From Stutzerimonas xanthomarina DSM 18231 (GTDB lineage: Bacteria > Pseudomonadota > Gammaproteobacteria > Pseudomonadales > Pseudomonadaceae), in the NCBI RefSeq assembly GCF_900129835.1, contig NZ_FQXA01000001.1, forward strand, positions 310,001-374,000: DNA of 64,000 bases. The letters are read 5' to 3'. Below are positions 48,927-59,280 of this stretch, piece after piece; within the stretch, counting starts at the first letter, position 1; each line of letters opens with the position of its first letter. The notes under the pieces were generated by a model. The model was not told the DNA's origin and did no database searches. It saw nothing but the letters and a program-made list of their open reading frames with translations. The position numbers and the translations under genes were made by a program.

Positions 48927-50812
48927 GGCTTTGGCCCCTGAGCGGTCACAGCTGGCGCGAATTCGGCTTTCAGCTCACCCGCCTCGTTCAGCAACCAGGC
49001 ATCCATCACCTGCTTCGCCACGGGAGCCGCGACGCCAGAGCCGGACTCACCGTTCTCGACCATGACCGCCACAGCAATCTGCGGGTTGTGCACGGGGGCG
49101 AAGGCGATGAACAAGGCGTGGTCGCGGTGGCGCTCGGCGAGTTTGTCGCTGTCGTACCTCTCTCCCTGCTTGATGGCCACAACTTGCGCCGTACCGCTCT
49201 TGCCGGCGATAAGGTAGGCGGCACTGTCGCCAACTTTCTTTGCCGTGCCGCGGGCGCCATGCAGCACCTTAACCATTCCGTTGATCGAAGCGTCCCAGTA
49301 GCTTGGATCGCGGAGCTGAATGTCAGGCATCGGCTCCGGATCGACAGGCTTCTCTCCTTCGAGGCTTTTCGCCAGGTGCGGCCTGATCCACTCGCCACGA
49401 GTCGCCATCAGCGCGGTCGCCTGGGCCAGCTGTAACGGCGTCGCCTGCATGTAGCCCTGGCCGATGCCGAGAATGACGGTCTCGCCGGGATACCAGGCCT
49501 GCCGATAACGCGCCCGCTTCCAGTCGCGCGACGGCATCAGACCGGCCGTTTCCTCGAACATGTCCAACGCAACACGCTGGCCGAGACCAAAGCGACTCAT
49601 ATAGTCATGCATGCGATCGATGCCCATCTTGTGGGCGAGATCGTAAAAATAGGTGTCATTGGATCGCATGATCGCCGTTTCCAGATCCACCCAGCCGTCG
49701 CCGCCGCGATTCCAGTTCCGGTATTTGTGTTTCACGTTGGGCAGCTGGAAGAAGCCCGGATCGAACACCTTGCTGTCCTCTGTGACGACCCCAGCGTCGA
49801 GACCTGCGACTGCCATCATTGGCTTGATCGTCGACCCGGGCGGGTACAAGCCGCGCAGCACGCGGTTGAACAACGGCTGGTCGATCGAGTCGCGCAGCTC
49901 GCCATAAGCCTTGAAGCTGATCCCAGTGACGAACAGGTTGGGGTCGAAGCTCGGCTGACTGACCATCGCCAAAACCTCGCCGGTGGACGGCTGCAACGCC
50001 ACGATGGCCCCGCGACGACCTGCCAGCGCAGCCTCGGCTGCCTGCTGGAGTTCCAGATCGAGGGTCAGGGTGATGTCCTTGCCCGGAATCGGATCGGTAC
50101 GCTTGAGCACCCGCAGCACCCTTCCGCGAGCGTTTGTCTCCACCTCCTCGTAACCCACCTGGCCATGCAACGCGTCCTCGTAGAAGCGCTCGATGCCAGT
50201 CTTGCCGATATGGTGGGTACCGCTGTAATTGACCGGATCGAGCTGCTTGACCTCAGCCTCGTTGATCCGCCCGACGTAACCGACTGAATGCGCGAAATGC
50301 TCGCCCTGCGGATAGTGCCGAACCAGCTGTGCCGCAACCTCGACGCCCGGCAGACGGAACTGATCCACCGCAATGCGAGCGATCTGTTCCTCGGAGAGCT
50401 CATACATGATCGGCACCGGCTCGAACGGACGCCGCCCCTGCAGTACACGCTTCTCGAACAGTTCGCGCTCTTCGCTGGACAGCTCCAGCACCTCGACCAC
50501 GGCATCCAGCGTCTTGCGCCAATCTTCGGCGCGCTCACGGGTCACCGTCAGGCTGAAGCTGGGACGGTTATCAGCAATGATCTTGCCGGTCCGATCGAAG
50601 ATCAGCCCCCGGTTAGGCGGAATGGGCTGAACATGGACCCGGTTGTTTTCCGAAAGCGTGGAATGGTGCTGGTACTGCACGACCTGCAAGTAATACAGAC
50701 GCGCTATCAACACGCCCATCAGCAGCAACACCATTGCCCCGCCCACAAGGACGCGCTGGCGCACCAGACGGGCGTCTTTTTCGTGGTCCTTGAGGGGGAT
50801 CGGCTGGGACAT
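48923..50812 (-). CDS. mrdA: Penicillin-binding protein 2 (elongation transpeptidase)
   Basis: A 629-residue class B penicillin-binding protein. One membrane span (about residues 21-42) anchors a periplasmic pedestal (NRGLIFDRTGKIIADNRPSFSL) and a transpeptidase domain. That domain has active-site SxxK in PPGSTIKPMMAV near residue 328, SND (IMRSNDTYFYDLA) and KSGT (IAGKSGTAQVV). It crosslinks peptidoglycan with RodA in the elongasome. In Pseudomonas the gene is also called pbpA. rlmH lies upstream with a 16-base gap. Confidence 0.96.
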   Translation of the reverse strand: MSQPIPLKDHEKDARLVRQRVLVGGAMVLLLMGVLIARLYYLQVVQYQHHSTLSENNRVHVQPIPPNRGLIFDRTGKIIADNRPSFSLTVTRERAEDWRKTLDAVVEVLELSSEERELFEKRVLQGRRPFEPVPIMYELSEEQIARIAVDQFRLPGVEVAAQLVRHYPQGEHFAHSVGYVGRINEAEVKQLDPVNYSGTHHIGKTGIERFYEDALHGQVGYEEVETNARGRVLRVLKRTDPIPGKDITLTLDLELQQAAEAALAGRRGAIVALQPSTGEVLAMVSQPSFDPNLFVTGISFKAYGELRDSIDQPLFNRVLRGLYPPGSTIKPMMAVAGLDAGVVTEDSKVFDPGFFQLPNVKHKYRNWNRGGDGWVDLETAIMRSNDTYFYDLAHKMGIDRMHDYMSRFGLGQRVALDMFEETAGLMPSRDWKRARYRQAWYPGETVILGIGQGYMQATPLQLAQATALMATRGEWIRPHLAKSLEGEKPVDPEPMPDIQLRDPSYWDASINGMVKVLHGARGTAKKVGDSAAYLIAGKSGTAQVVAIKQGERYDSDKLAERHRDHALFIAFAPVHNPQIAVAVMVENGESGSGVAAPVAKQVMDAWLLNEAGELKAEFAPAVTAQGPKP

Positions 50813-50828
50813 CTTCGGTTTGGCTGTA

Positions 50829-51296
50829 CTACTTGTGGTAAGGGTGACCCGACAGCAACGTCCAGGCGCGATAGATCTGTTCGCCGATCAGAATACGAAC
50901 CAGCGGATGCGGCAAGGTCAGCGGTGACAGCGACCAGCGCTGCTCGCTGCGTGCGCAAACTTCAGGTGCCAGCCCTTCCGGCCCACCCACCATCAGATTG
51001 ACGTTGCGCGCATCGAGCCGCCAGCGCTCCAGCTCGCCAGCCAGCTGCTCGGTGCTCCAGGGCCGCCCCGTCACTTCCAGCGTGACGATGCGCTCGCCAG
51101 GCTGAACCTTCGCCAGCATGGCCTCGCCTTCCTGACGAATCAATCGCGCCACGTCGGCATTCTTGCCGCGAGTGTTGAGAGATATTTCATGCAGCTCCAG
51201 GGGCAGCTCGGACGGCAGGCGCTTGGCATATTCATGCCAACCGTCCTCCACCCAGCGCGGCATCTTCGAGCCCACCGCAATCAGCTTGATCCGCAC
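50829..51296 (-). CDS. rlmH: 23S rRNA (pseudouridine1915-N3)-methyltransferase
   Basis: A 155-residue SPOUT methyltransferase acting on pseudouridine 1915 of 70S ribosomes. The trefoil-knot SAM site shows [16 protein letters not shown] and the end [28 protein letters not shown]. The start is GTG at 51296 with AGGA upstream. This gives the family-typical 155 residues, whereas upstream codons would add an unrelated tail. It follows rsfS by seven bases. Confidence 0.96.
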   Translation of the reverse strand: MRIKLIAVGSKMPRWVEDGWHEYAKRLPSELPLELHEISLNTRGKNADVARLIRQEGEAMLAKVQPGERIVTLEVTGRPWSTEQLAGELERWRLDARNVNLMVGGPEGLAPEVCARSEQRWSLSPLTLPHPLVRILIGEQIYRAWTLLSGHPYHK

Positions 51297-51303
51297 GGAT
51301 CGA

Positions 51304-51663
51304 TTATTCCTGTTCGCCCGCGTGCTGCGCGCGGCTCTGCTCGGCGCCTTGCCAGAGGCGCTCGAGATCATAGAACTGGCGAGTAGGCACCTGCATCACA
51401 TGCACCACCACATCGCCCAGGTCGAGCAGGGCCCACTCACCGCCGTCCAGCCCTTCGCTACCCAGAGGGCGCACGCCCTGCTCCTTGACCTTCTCAAGCA
51501 CGTTCTCGGCCAGAGATTTTACGTGACGGCTGGAGGTGCCGCTGGCGATCACCATGAAGTCGGTGACGCTGGTTTTGCCGCGGACATCGATGGTGGTGAT
51601 GTCGGTGCCTTTCAGATCTTCCAGGGCGCTAACGGCCAGCTGGGCCAAAGAATCATTTTGCAT
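51304..51663 (-). CDS. rsfS: Ribosomal silencing factor RsfS
   Basis: A 119-residue protein that binds uL14 and blocks joining of the ribosomal subunits during starvation. [43 protein letters not shown] and [25 protein letters not shown] are the complete RsfS core. I start at the ATG at 51663; an upstream TTG at 51675 is unlikely. It lies between nadD and rlmH, the classic order. Confidence 0.95.
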   Translation of the reverse strand: MQNDSLAQLAVSALEDLKGTDITTIDVRGKTSVTDFMVIASGTSSRHVKSLAENVLEKVKEQGVRPLGSEGLDGGEWALLDLGDVVVHVMQVPTRQFYDLERLWQGAEQSRAQHAGEQE

Positions 51664-51677
51664 AGTGTGAAACAACC

Positions 51678-52337
51678 TCAGTTCGACGCCCGGTACAGTC
51701 CGTGCGCGTTGATATAAGCCAGTACGGCGTCGGGTACGAGAAAACGCACCGACCGGCCGCTGGCCAGAAATTGACGAATTCGTGTTGCCGATACCCCTAG
51801 CGGGGCTTGCCAGACGAAGGCGATCTGCCCCCCGCCGCCTGCAAGCGTCAGCGGGTCACTCACGCTGCGTGCAGCCAACAGATCGCGCAGCGCTTCCGGC
51901 GCCTCGCTGTCGGCGTCCGGCCGCTGCATGACCAAAATGTGGCAATGATCGAGCAGCTCATCCCAGCGATGCCAGCTGGGAAGCCCGCAGAACGCATCCC
52001 AGCCGACGATGAGAAACACCTGATCGTCATGACCCAGCTCGGCACGCAGAGACTCCAGCGTGTCGACGGTATAAGACGGCTTGTCACGTTCCAGCTCGCG
52101 TGCATCGACCGAAAGCGGAGCCAGGTCCTGCACCGCCAGCCGAACCATGGTCAAGCGATCCTGCGCGGAGCTGTTCGGCGCCTCACGGTGCGGCGGCCGG
52201 TAGTTGGGCACCAGACGAACCTCGTCGAGCCCGACTATTTCGGCTACTTCCAGCGCGCCACGCAAATGCCCGATATGCACCGGGTCAAAGGTGCCGCCGA
52301 GAAGGCCGATGCGCCGAGGAGTGCCGGTTGCCCTCAT
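51678..52337 (-). CDS. nadD: Nicotinate-mononucleotide adenylyltransferase
   Basis: A 219-residue nucleotidyltransferase making deamido-NAD from nicotinate mononucleotide and ATP. The ATP-binding [17 protein letters not shown] near residue 13, [14 protein letters not shown] and the C-terminal [25 protein letters not shown] (with the ISSTxxR-like site) are diagnostic. Its ATG shares one base with the proA stop (TGATG), so the two are coupled. Confidence 0.95.
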   Translation of the reverse strand: MRATGTPRRIGLLGGTFDPVHIGHLRGALEVAEIVGLDEVRLVPNYRPPHREAPNSSAQDRLTMVRLAVQDLAPLSVDARELERDKPSYTVDTLESLRAELGHDDQVFLIVGWDAFCGLPSWHRWDELLDHCHILVMQRPDADSEAPEALRDLLAARSVSDPLTLAGGGGQIAFVWQAPLGVSATRIRQFLASGRSVRFLVPDAVLAYINAHGLYRASN

Positions 52338-53602
52338 CAAGTACGCACGTGGCCGTCGCCAAATACCACGTACTTCTCACTGGTCAGACCTTCCAGACCG
52401 ACCGGACCACGGGCGTGCAGCTTATCGGTGGAAATACCGATCTCAGCTCCCAGGCCGTACTCGAAGCCGTCGGCAAAACGAGTGGAGGCGTTGACCATCA
52501 CCGACGCCGAATCGACCTCGGTGATGAAGCGCCGCGCATCGGTGAAGTTTTCCGTGACAATCGCGTCGGTGTGCTGCGAGCCGTAGCGGTTGATGTGCTG
52601 GATGGCTTCATCCAGAGAATCGACGATGCGAATCGACAGGATCGGCGCGTTGTATTCGGTCGACCAGTCCTCTTCGCTCGCAGCCAACACATGGCTACCG
52701 AGCAGTTCACAGGTCCGTGGGCATCCACGCAGTTCAACGCCCTTTTCGCAATAGATTGCCGTCAGCGGTGGCAGTACACGTGCCGCAATGGATGCGTGAA
52801 CCAGCAACGTCTCCATGGTATTGCAGGGCGCATAGCGTTGTGTTTTGGCGTTGTCGGCGATGCGAATGGCCTTGTCGAGATCAGCCGCCTGATCGATGAA
52901 CACGTGGCAGATGCCATCCAGATGCTTGATCACCGGCACCTTGGCATCGCGACTGATGCGTTCGATCAACCCCTTGCCACCGCGCGGCACGATCACATCT
53001 ACGTATTCCGGCATGGTGATCAATGCGCCAACAGCGGCGCGGTCGGTGGTCTCAACAACTTGCACTGCGGCAGCGGGCAGTTCGGCCTCGGCCAGGCCCA
53101 GCTGAATGCAACGGGCGATCGCCTGGTTCGAATGGATCGCTTCCGAGCCGCCACGCAAAATCGTGGCGTTACCCGACTTGAGACACAGGCTGGCCGCATC
53201 GATGGTCACGTTGGGCCGTGACTCGTAGATGATGCCAACCACACCCAGCGGCACGCGCATCTTGCCGACCTGAATGCCGGAAGGCAGGTAGCGCATATCA
53301 CGGATTTCGCCTATGGGGTCAGGCAGGGTTGCGACCTGGCGCAGCCCCTCGATCATGTCGTCGATGCGTGCCGGTGTCAGGGCCAGACGATCAAGCATCG
53401 CCTCGTCGAGACCATTGGCACGTCCGGCCTCGAGGTCCTCACGATTGGCACGGACCAGTTCCTCGCGCGCCGCATCGAGCGCGGCGGCAGCGGCTTGCAA
53501 GGCCCGGTTCTTCTGCGCGGTGGTGGCACGCGCAAGCACGCGCGACGCCTCGCGCGCGGCGCGACCGAGGCGGGTCATGTAATCGAGTACGGACTCGGTC
53601 AT
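52337..53602 (-). CDS. proA: Gamma-glutamyl phosphate reductase
   Basis: A 421-residue NADPH-dependent enzyme making glutamate 5-semialdehyde in proline synthesis. It has the aldehyde-dehydrogenase fold with [32 protein letters not shown]. The catalytic Cys is in [19 protein letters not shown], and the end [35 protein letters not shown] is conserved. I start at the ATG at 53602, giving the length usual in Pseudomonas; the longer frame upstream is not conserved. It heads the proA-nadD-rsfS-rlmH chain. Confidence 0.96.
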   Translation of the reverse strand: MTESVLDYMTRLGRAAREASRVLARATTAQKNRALQAAAAALDAAREELVRANREDLEAGRANGLDEAMLDRLALTPARIDDMIEGLRQVATLPDPIGEIRDMRYLPSGIQVGKMRVPLGVVGIIYESRPNVTIDAASLCLKSGNATILRGGSEAIHSNQAIARCIQLGLAEAELPAAAVQVVETTDRAAVGALITMPEYVDVIVPRGGKGLIERISRDAKVPVIKHLDGICHVFIDQAADLDKAIRIADNAKTQRYAPCNTMETLLVHASIAARVLPPLTAIYCEKGVELRGCPRTCELLGSHVLAASEEDWSTEYNAPILSIRIVDSLDEAIQHINRYGSQHTDAIVTENFTDARRFITEVDSASVMVNASTRFADGFEYGLGAEIGISTDKLHARGPVGLEGLTSEKYVVFGDGHVRT

Positions 53603-53705
53603 GGTCTGGCTGGCCTGACTGAAGGGAAAGCGGCTGATTATAGCCACCCGCGCGCTCCACGCACAGCGGCGCCGGGCGAATGGCTGTAAAGCGCTCGACT
53701 GCAGG

Positions 53706-53730
53706 CGCGCCTCTGCCCCAACGAGGCGCG
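53706..53730. other. Hairpin in the divergent proA/DedA-PAP2 spacer
   Basis: CGCGCCTC (53706-53713) and GAGGCGCG (53723-53730) form an 8-bp stem with a 9-base loop. They lie in the 245-base divergent region that must hold both promoters. It is not a terminator by position; operator or leader structure are possible. Confidence 0.3.
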
Positions 53731-53847
53731 GTTTGCCGGTCGCGCGGCAAGCATTCGAGGCTTTCGCCAGCGTTATCATGACCAGACGGTTGAAACCCGC
53801 GCGCCAGATGTCGGGTCGAAGCGTCTCGAACCAAGGAAAAAACACCC

Positions 53848-55167
53848 ATGCCGGAATGGCTCACCGCACTCTCCAGTTGGCTGGCTGAAAACCCTCAGTG
53901 GCTTGGCCTTAGCCTGTTTGTCGTTGCCTGCCTCGAATGCCTCGCCATTGTCGGTTTGCTGATGCCTGGCACGGTGCTGGTATTTGCCATTGCGGTAGTC
54001 GCCGGCAGTGGCGTGCTCAGTCTCGGTGAGACGTTACTGCTGGGTTACGCCGGGGGTTTGCTCGGTGACCTGCTCTCCTACGGACTGGGCCGCCGTTACC
54101 ACCAAAATATCCGCAGCATCCGCGGCCTTCGCGACCATCCGGAATGGTTGAACCGCGCCGAGGTGTACTTCGAACGTTATGGCATCGCCAGCCTACTGGT
54201 TGGACGTTTCATCGGTCCGCTGCGGCCCATGCTGCCGGTAACCGCCGGCATGCTCGACATGCCGTTCGGGCGCTTTCTGCTGGTCAGCCTGATCGCTGCA
54301 GCAGGCTGGTCGATGGCCTATCTGCTGCCCGGCTGGGCGGCGGGAGCGGCGGTGCGGCTGCCATTGCCGGAGGGCTTCTGGAGCGAAGCGGGCTTCGTTA
54401 CCGCCGCTTTGCTCCTGCTTATCGGCGGCGTAGTGCATGGCAGTCTGCATCAGATGCGCTGGGTTACTCCGCTTGCTGCTGGCCTCAGCGCAGCCGTCCT
54501 GATCGGACTGTTCATCGGTTGGCCCTATCTGGTGGAATTCGATGAAGGGCTGATGGCGGTCGTTCAGGGCGAGCGCAGCCCAGTATTCGATCGCTTCATG
54601 GTCGTGGTCACACGAGCCGGAGATTTCCACACCCAGCTGTGGGCAGCCGTACTGCTGAGCCTCTTGCTGCTTGCCACGAAACAGGCGCGCGCAGCCGCTT
54701 TCGCCATTCTCACACTGCTGGGCACCTCACTGGCCAACGGCGCACTGAAAGCGACCTTCGGCCGGATCCGGCCGGAAATCCTGCTAGAGCCACTGCACAG
54801 TTACAGCTTCCCCAGTGGTCACAGCTCGGCGGCATTCGCTTTTTTTCTCACCCTGGGGGTTCTCGCCGGCCGCGGGCAGCCGCCGCGCATGCGCCTGGCC
54901 TGGGTGTTGCTGGGTGCATTGCCGGCCACCGCGATTGCGTTGTCGCGGGTTTACCTGGGCGTGCACTGGCCAACCGATGTCATCGCGGGCGCGGTGCTGG
55001 CGGCAAGTGTTTGCGCCGCCAGCCTGACCCTTGTGCAATGGCGCGCGCCGATGACGGCACTGTCGCCGAAAATATGGTGGCTGATCCTGCCGGCCACCCT
55101 GGGGCTGATCGGCGCCTTTGCGATCTGGGCGTTGCCAGGCGCCATGCAGCTGTATCGCTATCAGTAG
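53848..55167 (+). CDS. DedA-PAP2 fusion membrane protein
   Basis: A 439-residue inner-membrane protein of two joined modules. Residues 1-180 are DedA/SNARE-associated: [38 protein letters not shown] and [26 protein letters not shown]. DedA proteins move undecaprenyl phosphate or phospholipids across the membrane. Residues 215-400 are a PAP2 lipid phosphatase with all three motifs, [20 protein letters not shown] and [13 protein letters not shown]. The fusion could dephosphorylate undecaprenyl pyrophosphate and return the carrier. AAGGAAA precedes the ATG. Confidence 0.9.
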   Translation: MPEWLTALSSWLAENPQWLGLSLFVVACLECLAIVGLLMPGTVLVFAIAVVAGSGVLSLGETLLLGYAGGLLGDLLSYGLGRRYHQNIRSIRGLRDHPEWLNRAEVYFERYGIASLLVGRFIGPLRPMLPVTAGMLDMPFGRFLLVSLIAAAGWSMAYLLPGWAAGAAVRLPLPEGFWSEAGFVTAALLLLIGGVVHGSLHQMRWVTPLAAGLSAAVLIGLFIGWPYLVEFDEGLMAVVQGERSPVFDRFMVVVTRAGDFHTQLWAAVLLSLLLLATKQARAAAFAILTLLGTSLANGALKATFGRIRPEILLEPLHSYSFPSGHSSAAFAFFLTLGVLAGRGQPPRMRLAWVLLGALPATAIALSRVYLGVHWPTDVIAGAVLAASVCAASLTLVQWRAPMTALSPKIWWLILPATLGLIGAFAIWALPGAMQLYRYQ

Positions 55168-55189
55168 TATGTAACGTCGGGTGCCGCTG

Positions 55190-55780
55190 CTATTCGGACG
55201 AATCCCCTTGCAACTGCTCCAGCCAGCGCTGGATGGACTGTAATTGCTGTTCAGGATCGTCCAGTTGCAGCAGGTCGAGTTTCTGATCAGGCCGAAACGG
55301 CAACAGATAAGCCAGCTGATGCGCCAGCGAGCGCTGCCCCTGCGCGGCGCTGCCCATCCCCAGCGCCTCGACCAGCGGATGCTGACCGAGCGCTTCCAGC
55401 AGAATAGCCAGATCAAGATGCTCATCGCTCAGCGGCAGGTCGTCCCCCTCGTCGCGCCAGTTGATCTCAGCAATGGTCAGCTGATCACGCTGAACCTCGG
55501 CCGACAACACATCGAAACGACGACCGCCTTCGACACGAATCCCCAGCAGGCCGTTAGGCCGCTGCTGCCAATCGCGGATCAGCGCTTCACAACCCGTCAG
55601 GGCATATTCGCTCGGCGCCAACCCCACCTCGCTACCCTCGATCAGGCGCACCACACCGAAGCCATGCCCGGCCTTCAGGCAACTGCTGACCATATCCAGA
55701 TAACGCGCCTCGAAGAGCTGCAGATCAAGGGTGCACCCAGGAAACAACACGGTATCGAGCGGAAACAACGGTAGCTTCAT
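55190..55780 (-). CDS. Lon N-terminal-domain (substrate-binding) protein
   Basis: A 196-residue cytoplasmic protein made only of the Lon substrate-binding domain: LPLFPLDTVLFPGCTLDLQLFEARYLDMVSSCL, then FGVVRLIEGSEVG and GIRVEGGRRFDVLSAEV. A helical tail follows. There is no AAA+ or protease domain, so it is not a Lon protease. The role of these stand-alone proteins is unclear; they may bind unfolded peptides. It ends near the convergent DedA-PAP2 gene and follows lrgAB by nine bases. Confidence 0.88.
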   Translation of the reverse strand: MKLPLFPLDTVLFPGCTLDLQLFEARYLDMVSSCLKAGHGFGVVRLIEGSEVGLAPSEYALTGCEALIRDWQQRPNGLLGIRVEGGRRFDVLSAEVQRDQLTIAEINWRDEGDDLPLSDEHLDLAILLEALGQHPLVEALGMGSAAQGQRSLAHQLAYLLPFRPDQKLDLLQLDDPEQQLQSIQRWLEQLQGDSSE

Positions 55781-55789
55781 TCAAACTCC

Positions 55790-56509
55790 TTACGACAGCA
55801 TCAGCACGGCCAAGGGCAGCAGCACCGCGGTCATCACACCCATCAGGCTCATCGCCAGCGCCGCAAAGGCGCCGCACTCATCACCTTCCTGCAGCGCCTG
55901 GGCGGTGCCGACCGCATGCGCAGTCAGACCCAGCGCCATGCCTCGGGCGGCAGGATGCTGAACGCCAAACCTGCGCAACAGTTCCGGGCCGATGATCGCA
56001 CCGATAATCCCCGTGATCATCACGAAGACCGCGGCCAGCGCCACCACGCCGCCAATCTGCTCGGCCACCAGCATGGCGATAGGCGAGGTAACCGACTTGG
56101 GCGCGAGGGTCATCAGGATCATCTGGTCGGCACCAAAAGCCCAGGCCAGCGCCATACCCAGCGCCGTGGCGCCGACGCCGGCGACTAGCAGGGTGAGCAT
56201 GATCGGGCCGAACAGCTCGCGGATCCGCCGCAGATTCAGGTACAGCGGCACTGCAAGCGCCACCGTAGTTGGCCCGAGGAGCACGGTAAGCATCTGGGCG
56301 CTGTCGCGGTACTCCTCATAGCTCAGGCCGCAAAGCACAAGCGTACCGACCACGACCACCATCGACACCAGCACTGGCTGCAGGAATACCCAGCGGGTCT
56401 TTTCGTAGGCCGCGTAGGCCAGCTGGAAAGCCGTCAACGTGATCGCCACGCCAAACAGGGGATGATGAATGACGGCGCCCCAGGCCGCCTGCCACTGCAT
56501 CGCGATCAT
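55790..56509 (-). CDS. lrgB: LrgB/CidB-family membrane protein
   Basis: A 239-residue polytopic inner-membrane protein. LVLCGLSYEEYRDSAQMLTVLLGPTTVALAVPLY, ALAPKSVTSPIAMLVAEQIGG and ARGMALGLTAHAVGTAQALQEGDECGAFAALAMSLMG are the LrgB hallmarks. The family acts with LrgA as holin/antiholin-like proteins and, in more recent work, as transporters of pyruvate or glycolate. The ATG overlaps the lrgA stop as ATGA. Confidence 0.92.
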   Translation of the reverse strand: MIAMQWQAAWGAVIHHPLFGVAITLTAFQLAYAAYEKTRWVFLQPVLVSMVVVVGTLVLCGLSYEEYRDSAQMLTVLLGPTTVALAVPLYLNLRRIRELFGPIMLTLLVAGVGATALGMALAWAFGADQMILMTLAPKSVTSPIAMLVAEQIGGVVALAAVFVMITGIIGAIIGPELLRRFGVQHPAARGMALGLTAHAVGTAQALQEGDECGAFAALAMSLMGVMTAVLLPLAVLMLS

Positions 56510-56868
56510 GCGCGACCTGCCTTGCGCTGCTGACGGCGAATCAGCGTCTGCATCAGCCAGCCGGTGAACACCAGTGACACCACCAGCGAGAGCACCAGCA
56601 CGCCGACGATGGCCCAGAAATCCTCGAGAATCGCCTCGGTGTACGCCATCACGCCCACGGCGGGTGGCACCAGCAACAGGGGTAGATAACGCAACAGACT
56701 GCTCGCGGCGACCTGCAACGACTCACTCGCTTGTCCGCGAGCCAACAACGCCACGAACAGCAACAACAGGCCGATGATCGGCCCCGGCAACATCGGCAGC
56801 ACCATTACGTTGAGCGCAGTGCCGAGCAATTGAAATAGCAGCAGCCAGGTTAGTCCGCGTAGCAGCAT
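56506..56868 (-). CDS. lrgA: LrgA/CidA-family membrane protein
   Basis: A 120-residue protein with four spans. The family opening LLLFQLLGTALNVMVLPMLPGPIIGLLLLF and PLLLVPPAVGVMAYTEAI are clear. It pairs with LrgB in one complex. The C-terminus is basic (RRQQRKAGRA). No LytSR or LysR-type regulator gene is adjacent, so control is not visible. It starts the lrgA-lrgB-Lon-N transcript. Confidence 0.92.
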   Translation of the reverse strand: MLLRGLTWLLLFQLLGTALNVMVLPMLPGPIIGLLLLFVALLARGQASESLQVAASSLLRYLPLLLVPPAVGVMAYTEAILEDFWAIVGVLVLSLVVSLVFTGWLMQTLIRRQQRKAGRA

Positions 56869-57053
56869 GGAAGCCTCCAGAGCAAAGGAGCGCGATTATA
56901 AGCCTCTCGCCACAACGACACCCGCAACAGCTCCCGATCCAGCCTATGGCGTGCCATTCGCACGGGCCATGCTTGGTTGATTCGTCATCAACTGCATGCT
57001 GATCTAGCGTTGCGCCACGTCCGAACCAAAACAACAAACGCCGGAGGATATAT

Positions 57054-57509
57054 ATGCCGCAAGTACCCGTAGCAGAACTCAAGGACTACATTGGCAAAGA
57101 GCTGGGCCGCTCCGAATGGTTCACCGTCGATCAGCAGCGCGTCGACCAGTTCGCCGACTGCACGGGTGATCACCAGTTCATCCACATCGACCCAGAAAAG
57201 GCCGCGCAGACCCCGTTCGGCGGGACCATCGCGCACGGATTCCTCTCGCTGTCGCTGTTGCCGATGCTGATAGATGAACTGATGATTCGCCCTGAAGGAA
57301 CCAAAATGGGCGTCAACTACGGGCTCGACAGCCTGCGCTTCATCCAGCCGGTCCGGGTCGGTTCGCGGGTTCGCGTCGCAGCGACATTACTCGACGCCTA
57401 CGAGAAGAATCCCGGCCAGTGGCTGCTCAAATCGCGGGCCGTGATGGAAATCGAAGGTGTGGAAAAACCTGCCTACATTGCCGAGACCCTGGCGCTCTGC
57501 GTGGTCTGA
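57054..57509 (+). CDS. MaoC-like hot-dog-fold hydratase/dehydratase
   Basis: A 151-residue enzyme of the MaoC/(R)-specific enoyl-CoA hydratase family. The catalytic pair lies in DQFADCTGDHQFIHIDPEKA (Asp and His) near residues 31-50, and GGTIAHGFLSLSLLPML completes the motif. VNYGLDSLRFIQPVRVGSRVR is typical. The likely substrate is a 2-enoyl-CoA; the exact one is unknown. A GGAGG site precedes the ATG. It is probably cotranscribed with the MORN-C13 gene 71 bases on. Confidence 0.9.
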   Translation: MPQVPVAELKDYIGKELGRSEWFTVDQQRVDQFADCTGDHQFIHIDPEKAAQTPFGGTIAHGFLSLSLLPMLIDELMIRPEGTKMGVNYGLDSLRFIQPVRVGSRVRVAATLLDAYEKNPGQWLLKSRAVMEIEGVEKPAYIAETLALCVV

Positions 57510-57580
57510 CCAGACGGGCACAGTTGTCGCAGCCCGCTGAGTTTGCGGCATACTGCGGCGTCAGCCCTCTGGATAGCCGC

Positions 57581-59260
57581 ATGCGCCACCTCGTTCCACT
57601 GTTGTTCGCCTGTTTTTTGACCGCGTGCGGCGATGGCGAGCCGTTGCTGCCCGCCGACGCTGTGCTGCCTGATGGTGGTCGTTACCGGGGCGAGGTCATC
57701 GACGGCCTGTTGCAGGGTGAAGGGCGTATCGACTACCCCAACGGCAGCTATTACCTCGGATCATTCACCGACGGACAGTGGCACGGCCAGGGCATCTGGC
57801 AAGGCGCTAATGGCGATCGCTACGAAGGCGGCTTCAGACACGGGCTGTTCAATGGCCCAGGTCGCTTCAGCTACGCCACCGGCGGCGTCTACGAAGGGCA
57901 TTTCGAGCAGGGAAGCCTCAACGGCACGGGCCGCTACAGCGAGCCTGGCCTGAGCTATGAAGGCGCATTCAAGGATGGCCTCTACCACGGCGCTGGCAAG
58001 CTGCAGGAGGCAGACGGCATCAGCTACGAAGGCGCGTTTGTCAGTGGCCAGCCCGATGGCGAGGGCACCCGCAGCGACGCCAGCGGCGTCTTCACCGGCA
58101 CCTTCACCGACGGCCGACTCAGCGGCGACGGCCTTTACCGCGGCAACGACGGCGAGCACTACCTGGGCCAGTTCAAGGACGACCTCTTCCATGGCCAGGG
58201 CCGCTACGAAGATGCTGCCGGCAATGTCTGGAATGGCGAATTCAACGACGGCGAACTGAGCGGCAAGGGCGACTATGTCGGTGCTGACGGCACGCACTAC
58301 AGCGGACACTTCAAACGCTGGCAGTACCACGGCGAAGGTGACCTCCGGCAGCCAGGTGGTGACCGCTACACAGGTGGTTTTCGTGATGGCCAATTCAATG
58401 GCACCGGCACCCTGTTTCTCGCTGACGGCACTCAACGGAGCGGCACCTGGCGAGCCGGACGTCTAAGCCAGGATGCTCAAGGCAGGCCCCTCGCCGACCC
58501 GCTGGAGATCGGCCTGCTGCGCCAGGGGCAGCTGCTGAAGGACGCCCTTGATGCGGTGCCGCCATCAACCCCGGCTGCCGAGCTGTATAGCCTGACCCTT
58601 GCCGGTGATGGCCAGCAGAGCGTGTTTCTGCGCGAAGTCGGCTATGTCGACAATCTCTTGGCCGACCGCTTCGCCGCCCGCGGCCAGATAAGCCTCGTCA
58701 ACCACCGCGACCATCTCACTGATCGGCCGCTGGCAACGCGCGAAAACCTCTCGCGCGCGGTTGCCCGGTTGGCCGAGCGCAGCGGCCCGGAAGACCTGAT
58801 CTTCATCTATTTGACCAGTCACGGCTCGGCCGACCATCAGCTGTTACTGACCCAGCCCCGACTGGCTCTGGAAGATCTGCCAGCCACAGACCTGGCTGCG
58901 CTGATGCAGCCACTCGCCGAACGCAACAAGGTCGTAGTCATCTCGGCCTGCTATTCCGGCGGTTTTATCGAGCCCCTGAAAAGCCCGAACACGCTTGTTA
59001 TTACCGCAGCTCGTGCCGACCGGGTGTCGTTCGGCTGCTCCGAGGAGAGCGACTTCACCTACTTCGGCCGCGCCCTATTCACCGAGGCCTTGCAGGCAAC
59101 GCCAGATATTGTGCAGGCATTCACGCTGGCACAGGCGAGGGTTGCCGAACGGGAACAAGCCGACCACTATCAGGCTTCGGAGCCGCAGATATGGGCACCC
59201 GAGCAGGTTGTCGAACACTGGCGGGCGCTGAGCAAACAGCAGCCAGCGCCATCTGACTGA
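57581..59260 (+). CDS. MORN-repeat lipoprotein with C13 (legumain/caspase-like) peptidase domain
   Basis: A 559-residue protein. The lipobox is LTAC, Cys 16, followed by Gly, so outer-membrane sorting is predicted. Residues 30-305 contain eleven full MORN repeats (Y-x-G-x-F-x-x-G-x-x-x-G-x-G, period about 23) and one decayed. Residues 340-540 are a peptidase C13 domain with the catalytic His 414 in [11 protein letters not shown] and Cys 457 in [11 protein letters not shown], both intact. C13 enzymes often cut after Asn or Asp; GPI transamidase is a eukaryotic member. Here it is presumably a periplasm-facing protease on a MORN scaffold. The substrate is unknown. The start has little ribosome-binding sequence. 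Confidence 0.85.
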   Translation: MRHLVPLLFACFLTACGDGEPLLPADAVLPDGGRYRGEVIDGLLQGEGRIDYPNGSYYLGSFTDGQWHGQGIWQGANGDRYEGGFRHGLFNGPGRFSYATGGVYEGHFEQGSLNGTGRYSEPGLSYEGAFKDGLYHGAGKLQEADGISYEGAFVSGQPDGEGTRSDASGVFTGTFTDGRLSGDGLYRGNDGEHYLGQFKDDLFHGQGRYEDAAGNVWNGEFNDGELSGKGDYVGADGTHYSGHFKRWQYHGEGDLRQPGGDRYTGGFRDGQFNGTGTLFLADGTQRSGTWRAGRLSQDAQGRPLADPLEIGLLRQGQLLKDALDAVPPSTPAAELYSLTLAGDGQQSVFLREVGYVDNLLADRFAARGQISLVNHRDHLTDRPLATRENLSRAVARLAERSGPEDLIFIYLTSHGSADHQLLLTQPRLALEDLPATDLAALMQPLAERNKVVVISACYSGGFIEPLKSPNTLVITAARADRVSFGCSEESDFTYFGRALFTEALQATPDIVQAFTLAQARVAEREQADHYQASEPQIWAPEQVVEHWRALSKQQPAPSD

Positions 59261-59280
59261 TCGTTACAGGAAGCCAAACC

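Noticed and set aside
55190..55780. Lon protease fragment
   Set aside because: The frame is complete with its own start, stop and a normal stand-alone Lon-N domain; no AAA+ or protease remnant follows.
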